A stretch of DNA of 64,000 nt from positions 12,688 to 76,687 of the forward strand of contig JANPEK010000119.1 of the NCBI GenBank assembly GCA_031422915.1, read 5' to 3'. Below are positions 43,157-51,943 of the stretch, one piece after another. How positions within the stretch are numbered: position 1 is the first letter of the stretch; every line of letters starts with the position of its first letter. A program made the position numbers and the translations under genes. This DNA is from JANMEX01 sp031422915. Lineage in GTDB: Bacteria; Pseudomonadota; Alphaproteobacteria; Rhizobiales; Rhizobiaceae. The notes beneath the pieces are model-generated. The model worked only from the letters and a program-made list of their open reading frames with translations. It made no database searches and was not told where the DNA came from.

Positions 43157-44501
43157 GGACGGACCGCCTCAAATGCGCCAGCAGCGCGCCAAAGGAATCG
43201 TGCGACTGCGCCTCCTGTGCAGACTGAATCATGCACGCATAAATCTCGGGCACAGTCACGACTGCATTGTCGAGAAGTGCATCGTCCCCCGCCTTCCATG
43301 ATCCAAGCATGCGCAAATCTTTCGTATCTTCGTACCGCGCAATCATGCTGCGCAGTTGCAGCACCAGCTTCTGTTGCTCGGGCGTCCAGGCGCGATTCGC
43401 AAGCCTCGACAATGACGAAAGCAGGTTGATCGGCGGATAGCGCCCCTGGTTGGCAATCTCGCGGTCAAGCACAATATGCCCGTCCAGAATGCCCCGGATC
43501 GCGTCGGCAACAGGATCATTTTGATCATCGCCATCGACAAGCACGGTGACAATTGCCGTGATCGAACCGCCACCCTCCATGCCGGGCCCTGCACGCTCCA
43601 GAAGTTTCGGCAGTTCAGCAAATACGGATGCAGGATAGCCCCTCGCCACCGGCGGTTCGCCCGCCGCCCCGCCAATTTCGCGCAAAGCATGCGCAAATCG
43701 CGTCACGGAATCGAGCAGAAACAACACCCTCTTGCCCTGATTGCGAAAATATTCAGCCACCCGCATCGCAAGCTGCGGCGCTGTCAATCGCATCAACGCT
43801 GTCTGGTCACTGGTCGCAACCACCGCAACAGTTTTAGTCATCGCCGCCTTGCCGATCGCGTCTTCAATGAATTCCCGCACCTCGCGGCCACGTTCGCCGA
43901 CCAGCGCCACCACCACGCAATCAAACGCATCAGTCTTCGCCAGCATGCCAAGCAACGTCGATTTCCCGACGCCCGAGCCTGCAAAAATGCCAATCCGCTG
44001 CCCGTAGCAAATCGGGGTGAAGATATCGATCGCCCGGATACCGGTCTTGATCGACGCTTCAACCCGGCCCCGTTGCAACGCCGGAATACGCCCGCCAGAC
44101 CCATCAGTCCCAGCTTCGCGCGCCATCGTCTTGAGAGGAGGCCCGCCATCAATCGGCACCGCCAAAGGGTTCAACACGCGCCCCAGCCAGTGGTCCGACG
44201 GGCCATCGCTCTCCAACGGGTGCAAATATGCAGGATCACCAATTCTAAGCTCGCGCGTGTCGTCAAACGGCGCGACAAGCACATCCTGTTCGCTGATCTG
44301 CACCACATTGCCGAAGCTGCCATATCCCGCAGCGTTGAACACAACACGACCATGGATGGTAGCCTCGCTCTGGATGCCGGCCACCCGGACCAGGTCAGGC
44401 CTGACAGCCGTAATCCTCCCACCACGCAACAGCATCGGCGTGCCTGCGGCAACTGCGGCAGAAGCGCGCCTAAGCCCCTCAAGCCCGTCCATGCGCATCA
44501 T
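43134..44501 (-). CDS. fliI: Flagellum-specific export ATPase FliI
   Basis: This 455-residue F1-ATPase-beta-like enzyme powers flagellar protein export. Walker A is GIFAGSGVGKSTLLGMLAK, Walker B is VLFLLDSVTRFAHALREIGG, and the conserved catalytic stretch EPPVARGYPASVFAELPKLL is typical of FliI/SctN ATPases. The start overlaps the flgF stop (ATGA). A FliH-type regulator is not adjacent; a candidate lies at 9830-10531, and a FliJ-like protein is at 61390-61818. Confidence 0.97.
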   Translation of the reverse strand: MMRMDGLEGLRRASAAVAAGTPMLLRGGRITAVRPDLVRVAGIQSEATIHGRVVFNAAGYGSFGNVVQISEQDVLVAPFDDTRELRIGDPAYLHPLESDGPSDHWLGRVLNPLAVPIDGGPPLKTMAREAGTDGSGGRIPALQRGRVEASIKTGIRAIDIFTPICYGQRIGIFAGSGVGKSTLLGMLAKTDAFDCVVVALVGERGREVREFIEDAIGKAAMTKTVAVVATSDQTALMRLTAPQLAMRVAEYFRNQGKRVLFLLDSVTRFAHALREIGGAAGEPPVARGYPASVFAELPKLLERAGPGMEGGGSITAIVTVLVDGDDQNDPVADAIRGILDGHIVLDREIANQGRYPPINLLSSLSRLANRAWTPEQQKLVLQLRSMIARYEDTKDLRMLGSWKAGDDALLDNAVVTVPEIYACMIQSAQEAQSHDSFGALLAHLRRSVHEKPEIE

Positions 44502-45220
44502 TTTCCGCTCAGCATCTGGATGGCTTGATTGAGCGAAGACTCGGTCTGCTGGATCAGATTTGCAACGCTCTCAAAGTTCCGCTGCACAGAAATAAGCCGT
44601 GCAATCTGCTCGACTGTATCGACATTCGACGTCTCGGCAAAACCTTGCACAACGCTATAATCATCCCTGTCTGCCGCAGGTGTCGCCGCGCCCTCCGGCA
44701 GTATCGCCAGCGAGCCATACCGGTAAGTCTCATCCGGCACGTCCGCGTCAAACACACCCACGCTGCCAACGATCGCATTGTTCTGGTGCAATATCCCGGC
44801 TGCATCCGCGCGCACCGGGCCTGACGCCAGATTGATTTGCACAGGCGATCCACCCTGATCAAGCACGGGGTCACCGTCAAGACTGACCAGAGACCCGTCT
44901 GGATCAATCTGGAACCTGCCGTCCCGGGTAACAGCCTCCCCCGCCGCGCTCTGGACCACAAACCACCCGGTTCCATTGATCGCAAAATCAAGTTGATTTC
45001 CGGTCTCCGTCAGCGGGCCTTGGCGTTCCGACAAGGACGCAAGTCCCGGCGTCACGAAAGACACAGAAGACCGCGACAATCCGTCCAGCTGCTCGGAAAA
45101 CTTGATGCCAATCTCGCGAAACCCCGACGTATTGCTGTTGGCGATATTATCCGCAATCGTCGCCAGACGCCGCTCGCCAGCGATCTGCGCGGACAGGGCA
45201 ACATGAAGCCCGATGTCCAT
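44498..45220 (-). CDS. flgF: Proximal rod protein FlgF
   Basis: This 240-residue rod protein begins MDIGLHVALSAQIAGERRLA, then IADNIANSNTSGFREIGIKF, has the central FlgE/F/G domain (GNQLDFAINGTGWFVVQS) and ends in the C-terminal rod helix (ISVQRNFESVANLIQQTESS). The ATG at 45220 is chosen since the rod motif starts there; the open frame continues to 45502 through the upstream gene. It lies one base after the stop of the DUF1217 gene. Confidence 0.95.
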   Translation of the reverse strand: MDIGLHVALSAQIAGERRLATIADNIANSNTSGFREIGIKFSEQLDGLSRSSVSFVTPGLASLSERQGPLTETGNQLDFAINGTGWFVVQSAAGEAVTRDGRFQIDPDGSLVSLDGDPVLDQGGSPVQINLASGPVRADAAGILHQNNAIVGSVGVFDADVPDETYRYGSLAILPEGAATPAADRDDYSVVQGFAETSNVDTVEQIARLISVQRNFESVANLIQQTESSLNQAIQMLSGK

Positions 45221-45221
45221 T

Positions 45222-46007
45222 TCAGACCCGCGTCCTGATTTTTGCAAGCGACGCCATAAGCGCGTCAGACACCCCGGCCTGGCCCGTTTGCCCGAATAGT
45301 GACGCAACCCCGCCGCTGCTGCCCGTTGGCGCGCCGTTGTCGACGTCCCAGAGCGTCGTGAAGCGCTTGAGGAATTGGTTGAGCTTGGCAGGGTTCTTGA
45401 AATCCGCCAGATCGATACGGCTCTCAAGCGTTTGAATCTGCTTGTCGATGTTGACCAGCGAAAAGACATCGGGCAAACGAAGCGCCGTTTTGACAACCTC
45501 ATTCAGCGCCCTGTCCGCCAAAATCTCGGTCACCGAGGTAAGCTTTGCGGCATTGCGCTGAAAGTAAAGCGCCAGCCTCACCCCCTCATTGTCGCTGCCT
45601 GCCTGCGTCTCCAATGATTGCCGGACATATTTGTCCACAACACCCTTCTGCACGGAATCAAACGCCGTCGTCGCCGCGCCATAGTTCTTGAAATCAAATG
45701 TCTTGGCAAACTCCAGATAGCGCTTGTCGGCAAGCCGATTGACAAATGCATCCTGTGCATCCTGACCCTCATTGAGGACTTTCCGGATAAAGGCTTTCGC
45801 ATAAGCCATATCCTGCAAACCAAATGCAGACATGGCAAACGTCAAAAGCCGCCTGTCCGATACAAACGCGTCAACCGTTTTCACCGACCCGATTTTCGCC
45901 AGATAGTATTCCGACTCGCGCTGGATCATCGGCTGTCTGCGCAACACCGTTTCAGACCGCTGCAAGTCCCGCGCGATCAGGGAATAACTTGTGAAAGTGC
46001 TCGTCAT
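45222..46007 (-). CDS. DUF1217-family flagellar-locus protein
   Basis: This 261-residue, mostly helical, soluble-looking protein has no signal peptide or transmembrane segment. Sequences such as DLQRSETVLRRQPMIQRESE, FGLQDMAYAKAFIRKVLNEG and RYLEFAKTFDFKNYGAATTA fit the DUF1217 family that accompanies rhizobial flagellar operons. The Gly/Ser-rich C-terminus (about residues 230-250) is flexible. It is the first gene of the minus-strand flg operon, divergent from motA. Its role is not established; an export or rod-assembly factor is possible. The start at 46007 (MTSTFTSY) is preferred over 46037. Confidence 0.8.
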   Translation of the reverse strand: MTSTFTSYSLIARDLQRSETVLRRQPMIQRESEYYLAKIGSVKTVDAFVSDRRLLTFAMSAFGLQDMAYAKAFIRKVLNEGQDAQDAFVNRLADKRYLEFAKTFDFKNYGAATTAFDSVQKGVVDKYVRQSLETQAGSDNEGVRLALYFQRNAAKLTSVTEILADRALNEVVKTALRLPDVFSLVNIDKQIQTLESRIDLADFKNPAKLNQFLKRFTTLWDVDNGAPTGSSGGVASLFGQTGQAGVSDALMASLAKIRTRV

Positions 46008-46160
46008 GCGCGTTGCCTCATCGTGCTCAGTTTGCACACGCGACCTTGCGCGAAGCTCGTGCTGGAAACGCAGGACGAGATACTTGAACGACCGGCTTCA
46101 AGCCTCGCGCAAGTCTGACACCTTAGCCAATTGCTGCAACACTTGAGGAAACAGTGACTT
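46008..46160. promoter_or_regulatory. Divergent promoter region between the flg operon and motA
   Basis: These 153 bases separate the outward-reading flg operon (minus) and the motA-flhB operon (plus) and should carry both promoters. The motA ribosome site (TTGAGGAAACAG) is clear. I see a short inverted repeat CTTGAACGACCGGCTTCAAG (46084-46103) but no convincing -35/-10 pair, so exact promoter positions are not given. Confidence 0.5.
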
Positions 46161-47018
46161 ATGGGAATTATCATCGGCCTGATCATGACCCTTGGCTGCG
46201 TGCTCGGCGGCTTCATGGCGATGGGCGGGAATGTTATGGTTCTCTATCAGCCGTGGGAGTTTGTCATCATCGGCGGCGCCTCCGTCGGCACATTTCTGAT
46301 CGCCAATCCGATCGCGGTGGTAAAGGATTCAGGCAAAGGCTTCGTGGAAGCAATCAAGAACTCGGTTCCAACAGAGAAGGACTATCTCGATCTCCTCGGC
46401 CTGATCTACAGCCTTCTGAAAGCATTGAAAGAGAAGCCGAAAAACGAGGTGGAAACCCACATCGACAACCCGGAGGAATCGACAATTTTCCAGGCCTACC
46501 CGCGAGTTCTCAATCAGGTCGGCCTGCGCAATTTCATCTGCGACTATTGCCGTCTTATCATGGTCGGCAATGCCCGCCCGCATGAGGTTGAGTCCTTGAT
46601 GGAGGAAGAGATCCACACAATCCGCCACGACAAGCTGAAAGCCTACCACGCGCTGCAAGCGGTCAGTGACGGACTGCCGGCCCTCGGCATTGTTGCGGCC
46701 GTTCTGGGTGTCGTCAAAGCCATGGGCCACATCGACGCCTCGCCGGAAGTTCTTGGCGGGCTGATTGGCGCGGCCCTTGTCGGCACGTTCTTCGGCATCT
46801 TCATGTCCTATTCGGTGATCGGTCCCGTCGCCACCAAGATCAAGGTGGTGCGCGAGAAAAACCTTCGTGAATATTTCGTCGCCAAACAGGCGCTCATTGC
46901 CCACATGAACGGCTCCCTGCCGCAGATCGCGCTCGAATTCGGCCGCAAAGCGATCTCGGCCTACGACCGCCCGACTCTTGACGCCGTCGAGCAGGCAACC
47001 ATGAATGCAACCGCATGA
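46161..47018 (+). CDS. motA: Flagellar motor stator protein MotA
   Basis: This 285-residue stator subunit has four transmembrane helices (about residues 1-22, 30-50, 170-190 and 200-225) and a large cytoplasmic loop (about 55-165) with charged residues that contact FliG. The conserved proline region is SDGLPALGIVAAVLGVVKAM, followed by GGLIGAALVGTFFGIFMSYS. It pairs with MotB (8637-9833). It overlaps fliM by 4 bases and leads the motA-fliM-fliN-fliG-flhB operon. Confidence 0.97.
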   Translation: MGIIIGLIMTLGCVLGGFMAMGGNVMVLYQPWEFVIIGGASVGTFLIANPIAVVKDSGKGFVEAIKNSVPTEKDYLDLLGLIYSLLKALKEKPKNEVETHIDNPEESTIFQAYPRVLNQVGLRNFICDYCRLIMVGNARPHEVESLMEEEIHTIRHDKLKAYHALQAVSDGLPALGIVAAVLGVVKAMGHIDASPEVLGGLIGAALVGTFFGIFMSYSVIGPVATKIKVVREKNLREYFVAKQALIAHMNGSLPQIALEFGRKAISAYDRPTLDAVEQATMNATA

Positions 47019-47959
47019 GCATGCTTGAAGGCACCCTGGGCGAGATCATTCACCCTGTTGATTGGGCTGACATTCTGGCCGGCCAAAAAGATGGCCAAAA
47101 AGACGGAGATGACAAGCTTTCCGCATTTGCGAGTGCTGTGGAAGTAATGGTCGCACAATTGACATCCGTGCTTTTCGGCAGCCAAGACACTGTCAAACTC
47201 TGCGCCTTCGCTTCCAAAGTTCAATCAACAGCCGAATGGCAGACAGACACCGAACCTTCAGCCGTCATCATCGAATTTGTCTCTGCCGAACAAGACCAAC
47301 TCTGCGCGATACTCGCCTTGAATGCCAACCTCATAGGAAGCTCATTGGCCGGTTACCTTGGTGCTCCAGAACCGTTTGAACCTGCGGATCGACCATCTCG
47401 CATCACCAGCATGGAATTGCATTACCTCGCACATATCGCCCCCGCGCTCATGGAGACACTGCAGCCGCTTTCAAGTCTGACTATGTCCAGCCATCGTCTT
47501 TGCGTCACCGCACAATGGCAGCTTTCTGAAGCGACCGAACTCTACGTCGCGCAGGTCGCGTTAGCGCAGTCGCCGGAAGCCGCCCTCCTGTCAATCGCCA
47601 TTCCCACGCATAGTCTGGCAATCAATTCTGAAGAGGAGCAGGACACTGAATTGGCTGTCTATGCCGCTGGTCATTCGAAAGTCCGGGAACTTGGCAGGAC
47701 CAAAGTCAAGGTGGACGTATTCGTCCGAGCTGCCGATCTGACACTTGAGCGCATTCGTTCACTCAGTGAAGGGGATGTCATTGGCATGGAACAGGCGGGG
47801 CTCGGTGAGGCCCGTGCAATTGCAAAGGGACAAGACATATTCGCCGGGCAGATCGGTCGTTCAGGCGGGGCCTATTCGATCCGGGTAACGCAAACGTGCA
47901 CGGTCGCATCAAAAGCCGCCGAATCCACGCAGTCAAACCACAATGGATCGAGACGTTGA
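47015..47959 (+). CDS. fliM: Flagellar switch protein FliM
   Basis: This 314-residue C-ring protein has a middle domain (about residues 40-215, CheC-like) and a C-terminal SpoA domain (about 225-300: VKVDVFVRAADLTLERIRSL, GDVIGMEQAGLGEARAIAKG). The operon position between motA and fliN supports the call. The N-terminus (MSMLEGTLGEIIHPVDWADI) lacks the LSQxEIDxLL CheY-binding motif of enterobacterial FliM, as in divergent rhizobial forms. It overlaps fliN by up to 17 bases. Confidence 0.88.
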   Translation: MSMLEGTLGEIIHPVDWADILAGQKDGQKDGDDKLSAFASAVEVMVAQLTSVLFGSQDTVKLCAFASKVQSTAEWQTDTEPSAVIIEFVSAEQDQLCAILALNANLIGSSLAGYLGAPEPFEPADRPSRITSMELHYLAHIAPALMETLQPLSSLTMSSHRLCVTAQWQLSEATELYVAQVALAQSPEAALLSIAIPTHSLAINSEEEQDTELAVYAAGHSKVRELGRTKVKVDVFVRAADLTLERIRSLSEGDVIGMEQAGLGEARAIAKGQDIFAGQIGRSGGAYSIRVTQTCTVASKAAESTQSNHNGSRR

Positions 47960-48377
47960 AATGACCACGACCGCAGCCGCTCAAGACCAGCAAGGCCAGG
48001 CAAATGCGCTGCCAGCCGATGCGCCGGAAGACGCCGAGCAAGAATTGAACCGGGCGATTGAAGAGCTGCGCGGAATATCCAGCCGGGCAGGGGTGTCTGC
48101 TTCCGGCCGGATAGATGAAGTTAAGCCTGCCAATGCGTCTTCAAGCGGTGCCGCACTCCAAATTCCGCTGGAGGTCAATGTCATTTTGGGATCAACCGAG
48201 CTGACCTTGGCGGAGCTGTCCGTCCTGAAGATAGGCTCGACGCTCAAACTTGACCGGATTGTCGGCGACCCGCTTGATCTGGTTGTCAATGGCATCAAGA
48301 TCGCCAGGGGTGAACTGGTTATCGCCGACAAGCAGTCAAACACATTCGGCTTTCGCATCTCAAGCGTGATCTCCTGA
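47943..48377 (+). CDS. fliN: Flagellar switch protein FliN
   Basis: This 144-residue protein has an acidic, Ala-rich N-terminal region and a C-terminal SpoA domain with IPLEVNVILGSTELTLAELS, then LKLDRIVGDPLDLVVNGIKI and ARGELVIADKQSNTFGFRIS. It forms the base of the C ring with FliM and interacts with FliH. Two starts are possible: ATG 47943, overlapping fliM, or ATG 47961 just after the fliM stop; neither has a strong ribosome site. Confidence 0.95.
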   Translation: MDRDVEMTTTAAAQDQQGQANALPADAPEDAEQELNRAIEELRGISSRAGVSASGRIDEVKPANASSSGAALQIPLEVNVILGSTELTLAELSVLKIGSTLKLDRIVGDPLDLVVNGIKIARGELVIADKQSNTFGFRISSVIS

Positions 48378-48399
48378 TCCAGACAGTTGGCCTTTGCAA

Positions 48400-49407
48400 A
48401 TGGACATTCAAACCAAATACTCCGCCGCGCAAATGGCAGTGGCCGTTGTCATCGCCACCGAGCAGCCGCTTGTCGCAGACATTTTGAAGTTTCTGGCAAA
48501 GTCAGAGATTGACGCGCTGTTGGCCAACGCAAGGCTAATGAAAAAAATCGACCAAAAAGACCTGCAGGACATCATCACGCAATTTGAGAAGGAGTTTGTC
48601 GATGGTGTCGGAATTTTGAACTCGTTCGATCAGCTCAGCGAAGCTGTTTCGCAAAGTGAAGCCAATGCCGCAGAGCAGCGCGAAACCGGCCAAACTGACC
48701 CCGCCCCAAAATCAGGTTGGGACCTGCTTCTGGAGGCTGAACCACAAGAGGTTGCTGACTATCTGGCCACCGAACACATGCAGGCCGCCGCCTACATTCT
48801 CTCGCAAATGCCGCCGTCGCGCACCTCCGAAATCATCTCCCTTATGGGCCGCCCTGTCGCACTGCCCTTGCTGGCGCGTCTGATGGACATCACCGACGTT
48901 CCGCCAGTGGCAAAAGAATTTGTCGAAAGCGCGCTCATCGCAAAATTCGGGCAAACCAAGCCGGGCAAGACAAAAAACTCAGGTGCAGGCGTTGCAGCCA
49001 TCTTGAATGAAATGAACCAACTTGAATCCGAATCATATTTGAACGACATGACAGGCATGCTCACCGCCGAAATCATGAGCGGCATCAAGTCGATGCTATT
49101 CCGGTTTGAGGATATCCCGAACCTCGATAAAACCGCGCGCGCCACCGTGTTTGACCTGGTACCCATTGATATGCTGACGCTCGCGTTGCGCGATGCGCCG
49201 CCCGACATCGCGGAAGCTGCGCTCTCCAGCATTGGCCAGCGCTCGCGCCGCATGATTGAAAATGATCTGCGGTCCAAAACCACAGCTCGCCCTGCCGATA
49301 TCGCCAAAGCCCGCAGACAAATTGTCGCAGAAGTCATGCGTCTTGCTTCGCAAGGACGGATCGAGCTCGTTGCCGAACCTCTTGCCACAGCCCCGCTTGC
49401 CGCTTGA
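48400..49407 (+). CDS. fliG: Flagellar motor switch protein FliG
   Basis: This 335-residue switch protein has N, middle and C domains. N: AQMAVAVVIATEQPLVADIL and the DIITQFEKEFVDG helix. Middle: LATEHMQAAAYILSQMPPSR, equivalent to the EHPQ motif region. C-terminal torque helix: FRFEDIPNLDKTARATVFDL followed by RMIENDLRSKTTA. FliG links the MS ring (FliF) to the stator loop of MotA. The first ATG at 48400 is used; a TTG two codons earlier is possible. Gaps of 22 and 18 bases separate it from fliN and flhB. Confidence 0.95.
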   Translation: MDIQTKYSAAQMAVAVVIATEQPLVADILKFLAKSEIDALLANARLMKKIDQKDLQDIITQFEKEFVDGVGILNSFDQLSEAVSQSEANAAEQRETGQTDPAPKSGWDLLLEAEPQEVADYLATEHMQAAAYILSQMPPSRTSEIISLMGRPVALPLLARLMDITDVPPVAKEFVESALIAKFGQTKPGKTKNSGAGVAAILNEMNQLESESYLNDMTGMLTAEIMSGIKSMLFRFEDIPNLDKTARATVFDLVPIDMLTLALRDAPPDIAEAALSSIGQRSRRMIENDLRSKTTARPADIAKARRQIVAEVMRLASQGRIELVAEPLATAPLAA

Positions 49408-49425
49408 TGTAGAAAAGGCTGCGCT

Positions 49426-50478
49426 TTGGAAGACACAGACAAGGACAGCAAAACCGAAACCGCGACAGACAAGCGCGTCAGCGATTCGCTTGACGAAGGT
49501 AATGTGCCTTTCTCGCGTGAGGTTCCGCTGGTCGCCTCAATAGTTGTCTTATGGGCCTATTACGCCTCCTTCGGCAATGGGGACTCCATGGAGATATCAA
49601 CAATTCTCCACGCCGCCGTTGATTCAAATGTCAGGCAGGAGCCGGTCTCTAATCCGGAAATGTTCAAACTGATCTGGCAGCTTTTTTCCGGTGTTGCCAT
49701 TGTCTTGTCGCCATTTTTTGTAGCGCTGGTCGTCTCTGGCCTGCTGTCCTCCATTCTTCAAAATCAACCAAGGCTCATCTCAAACCGGATCGCCCCGAAG
49801 TTTTCAAGGGTATCGCCCGCCGCAGGCTGGAAAAGGTTGAACTCGGCGAAAAACTATTTCGACTTCTTGAAGTCGCTGATGAAAGTCGCGCTCTTTCTGT
49901 CAATTTTCTCATTTCAGATGGACGACACCATCAGGGAAGTGACCATCATGGTCCGCCGGAGCGCCGATGCCGCGCCGGTTGCCATCGCATCTTTGATCTC
50001 GCAGATGATTGCCGCCGTGTGCATCGCAGCTGTCGCCGTCGCGGCGGTCGATCTCGTCTGGCAACGGAAAAACTGGCTCAACGATCTGAAAATGACGCTG
50101 CAGCAGGTCAAGGACGAGATCAAGCAGGCGGAGGGCGATCCGATTGTCAAAAGCCGGTTGCGATCCCTGGGCAGAAGCCGCGCGCGCAACCGCATGATGA
50201 AGTCGGTGCCAACGGCAACATTGATCATCGCCAACCCGACACACATCGCCATTGCGCTGCGATACGACCGCGCCCGTGATGCTGCGCCAGTCGTCGTTGC
50301 CATGGGTGCGGATTTGATCGCGCTGCGCATCCGCGAAATCGCGTCCGACCATGCCGTCCCGGTATTTGAGCAAGTTGACCTCGCCCGCGCGCTGTTCAAG
50401 GTTGTCCGGGTGGATCAGATCATCCCGCAAAATTTCTATCAGGCGCTCGCCGTGCTGATCCGCGAGATCGAACGCTGA
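49426..50478 (+). CDS. flhB: Flagellar export switch protein FlhB
   Basis: This 350-residue export-gate protein has four transmembrane helices in the N-terminal part (about 28-45, 80-105, 140-160 and 180-205) and a cytoplasmic C domain with the self-cleavage motif NPTH at residues 270-273. Cleavage between N and P switches export specificity from hook to filament proteins, together with FliK. The start is a TTG at 49426 (MEDTDKDSK), which fits the family N-terminus. It converges on the second flagellin gene with 51 bases between. Confidence 0.96.
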   Translation: MEDTDKDSKTETATDKRVSDSLDEGNVPFSREVPLVASIVVLWAYYASFGNGDSMEISTILHAAVDSNVRQEPVSNPEMFKLIWQLFSGVAIVLSPFFVALVVSGLLSSILQNQPRLISNRIAPKFSRVSPAAGWKRLNSAKNYFDFLKSLMKVALFLSIFSFQMDDTIREVTIMVRRSADAAPVAIASLISQMIAAVCIAAVAVAAVDLVWQRKNWLNDLKMTLQQVKDEIKQAEGDPIVKSRLRSLGRSRARNRMMKSVPTATLIIANPTHIAIALRYDRARDAAPVVVAMGADLIALRIREIASDHAVPVFEQVDLARALFKVVRVDQIIPQNFYQALAVLIREIER

Positions 50479-50529
50479 AATCGCCACAGGTTTCAGGCCG
50501 CCACTTCAAGCAGCCAACCGGAAATTGGT

Positions 50530-51447
50530 TTACTGGAACAGCGCCAGAATATTCTGCGCCGAAGCGTTGGCAATCGACAGCGCCTGAATTCCAAGTTGCT
50601 GCTGCGTCTGCAATGCCTGCAAACGCGTGGACTCCTTTGAGATATCTGCATCAACCAGTGTCCCGATCCCGAGTTCAATGGAGTCGAGCAGTGTCTTCAC
50701 AAAGTCCCCTTGGATAGAAATGCGCTTCTTCACCGCCCCGGTCTCGGACGTGGAAGACGCCAGTTGCGCAAGCTTTGCATCTACGGCGGAAATCATGTCG
50801 TCGATGTCCGTGTTGTCCACACCCACAGCAGTGACGTCGAGCGTCGTCAGCGAAACAGTCTGCGCCCCGGCACCCGTGGTCGTGAACACGCTGTCGGCAA
50901 GGCCGGACTGATTGGCTGCATCAAACAGCTCCAGCGCCGACGTATCAATATCAATTGTCTCGACGCGCACACCCGTCACCGTCCGCGTGAAAGATGAGAC
51001 GATGGATTTGACCTGCACATAGCCCGTACTTGCAGAATCAACCGACAGCCAGTTCTCGCCGGAGAACGAGGCCGAGTCTGCAATGGAGCGCAGTTGATCC
51101 TGCATCGATCTGATTTCATCCTGTATCTTCGTCCGGTCCACGCCGGGCTCCCGCGCGGCAACGATCTTGGATTTGATCTCGTCAACCACATCAATCGCGC
51201 TGTTGAGCGCAGTGTAAGTCACGTCAATCTTTGCCGATCCAAGCCCCAGCGCATCCTGCACCGTTGACAGCGCCTTGAAGTCTGACCGCATCGTTGTGGC
51301 AATCGCCCAGTATGCAGCATTGTCCTTGGCCTCGGCCACGCGGTACCCGGTCGATATCCGGCTCTGCACCTGCTGCAATTCCGCATTGGTGTTTTGCAAG
51401 GTGCGCAATGCGGTCATCGCCGATGCATTCGTGTGTATGCTGCTCAT
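50530..51447 (-). CDS. Flagellin (second copy)
   Basis: This 305-residue short flagellin is paralogous to the one at 35427-36347; by eye the N-terminal 120 residues (MSSIHTNASAMTALRTLQNT, STGYRVAEAKDNAAYWAIAT) and C-terminal 45 residues are highly similar, and the middle parts diverge. The C-terminus RLQALQTQQQLGIQALSIAN is identical. A ribosome site (CAGGGATTACAG) precedes the ATG. It lies 46 bases downstream of the small membrane-anchored protein 51494-51943, and may be read from the 51944-52199 promoter region. Confidence 0.95.
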   Translation of the reverse strand: MSSIHTNASAMTALRTLQNTNAELQQVQSRISTGYRVAEAKDNAAYWAIATTMRSDFKALSTVQDALGLGSAKIDVTYTALNSAIDVVDEIKSKIVAAREPGVDRTKIQDEIRSMQDQLRSIADSASFSGENWLSVDSASTGYVQVKSIVSSFTRTVTGVRVETIDIDTSALELFDAANQSGLADSVFTTTGAGAQTVSLTTLDVTAVGVDNTDIDDMISAVDAKLAQLASSTSETGAVKKRISIQGDFVKTLLDSIELGIGTLVDADISKESTRLQALQTQQQLGIQALSIANASAQNILALFQ

Positions 51448-51493
51448 GTCTGTAATCCCTGTTTTGTCCAGCGGCGTTTACGCATCGTGATTT

Positions 51494-51943
51494 TCACTTC
51501 TGCTCACCATCCGTTTGAATCCGCCTGTCAAACGCGACATCAACCACCTCAAGCGCGCGAATGTTCGCCGGCCCCATTCTCTTCTGAAGCGCCGGAAACA
51601 AGAATGTCTGCAACTGCGTCGCGGCCTCATTGGTAAGCGGAAGCGGGACAAGCTGAGTGAGCTTTGCCAGATCCCGATGCGCAACATCTGAAATATGATA
51701 CACCGCCATGCCAATGGCAGCAGGATCGCGCAGTGTCAAAACTGCGCGGAACGACAGATAGCCGGTGACAACGCCACCGTTGAATATCTCGATTGTGATG
51801 TAATCTGTCTTCGCCGGTTCCTCAGACTTAGCAGCTTCGACTGATACCGGTTGGGCCATCCTTGCGGCATACATGTCGTAACCGCTATAGGCAGCGACGA
51901 TCGCCGCGATGGCAATGAAACCACTAACGGCAACTTGAAGCAT
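51494..51943 (-). CDS. Small membrane-anchored protein of FliL-like layout, function unknown
   Basis: This 149-residue protein has an N-terminal transmembrane helix (MLQVAVSGFIAIAAIVAAYS), a short Ala/Glu-rich linker and a periplasmic domain with alternating strands (DYITIEIFNGGVVTGYLSFR, then AVLTLRDPAAIG) and helices (EAATQLQTFLFPALQKRMGP). The arrangement resembles FliL, but I do not recognise it as such. It shares an IxxEIFxxxVVxG-FR-L pattern with the protein at 62655-63182. It is transcribed away from ftcR, just upstream of the second flagellin. Confidence 0.7.
   Translation of the reverse strand: MLQVAVSGFIAIAAIVAAYSGYDMYAARMAQPVSVEAAKSEEPAKTDYITIEIFNGGVVTGYLSFRAVLTLRDPAAIGMAVYHISDVAHRDLAKLTQLVPLPLTNEAATQLQTFLFPALQKRMGPANIRALEVVDVAFDRRIQTDGEQK

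Noticed and set aside
43476..44528. 350-codon open frame on the plus strand
   Set aside because: It is antisense to fliI; Arg/His-rich composition and no domain pattern.
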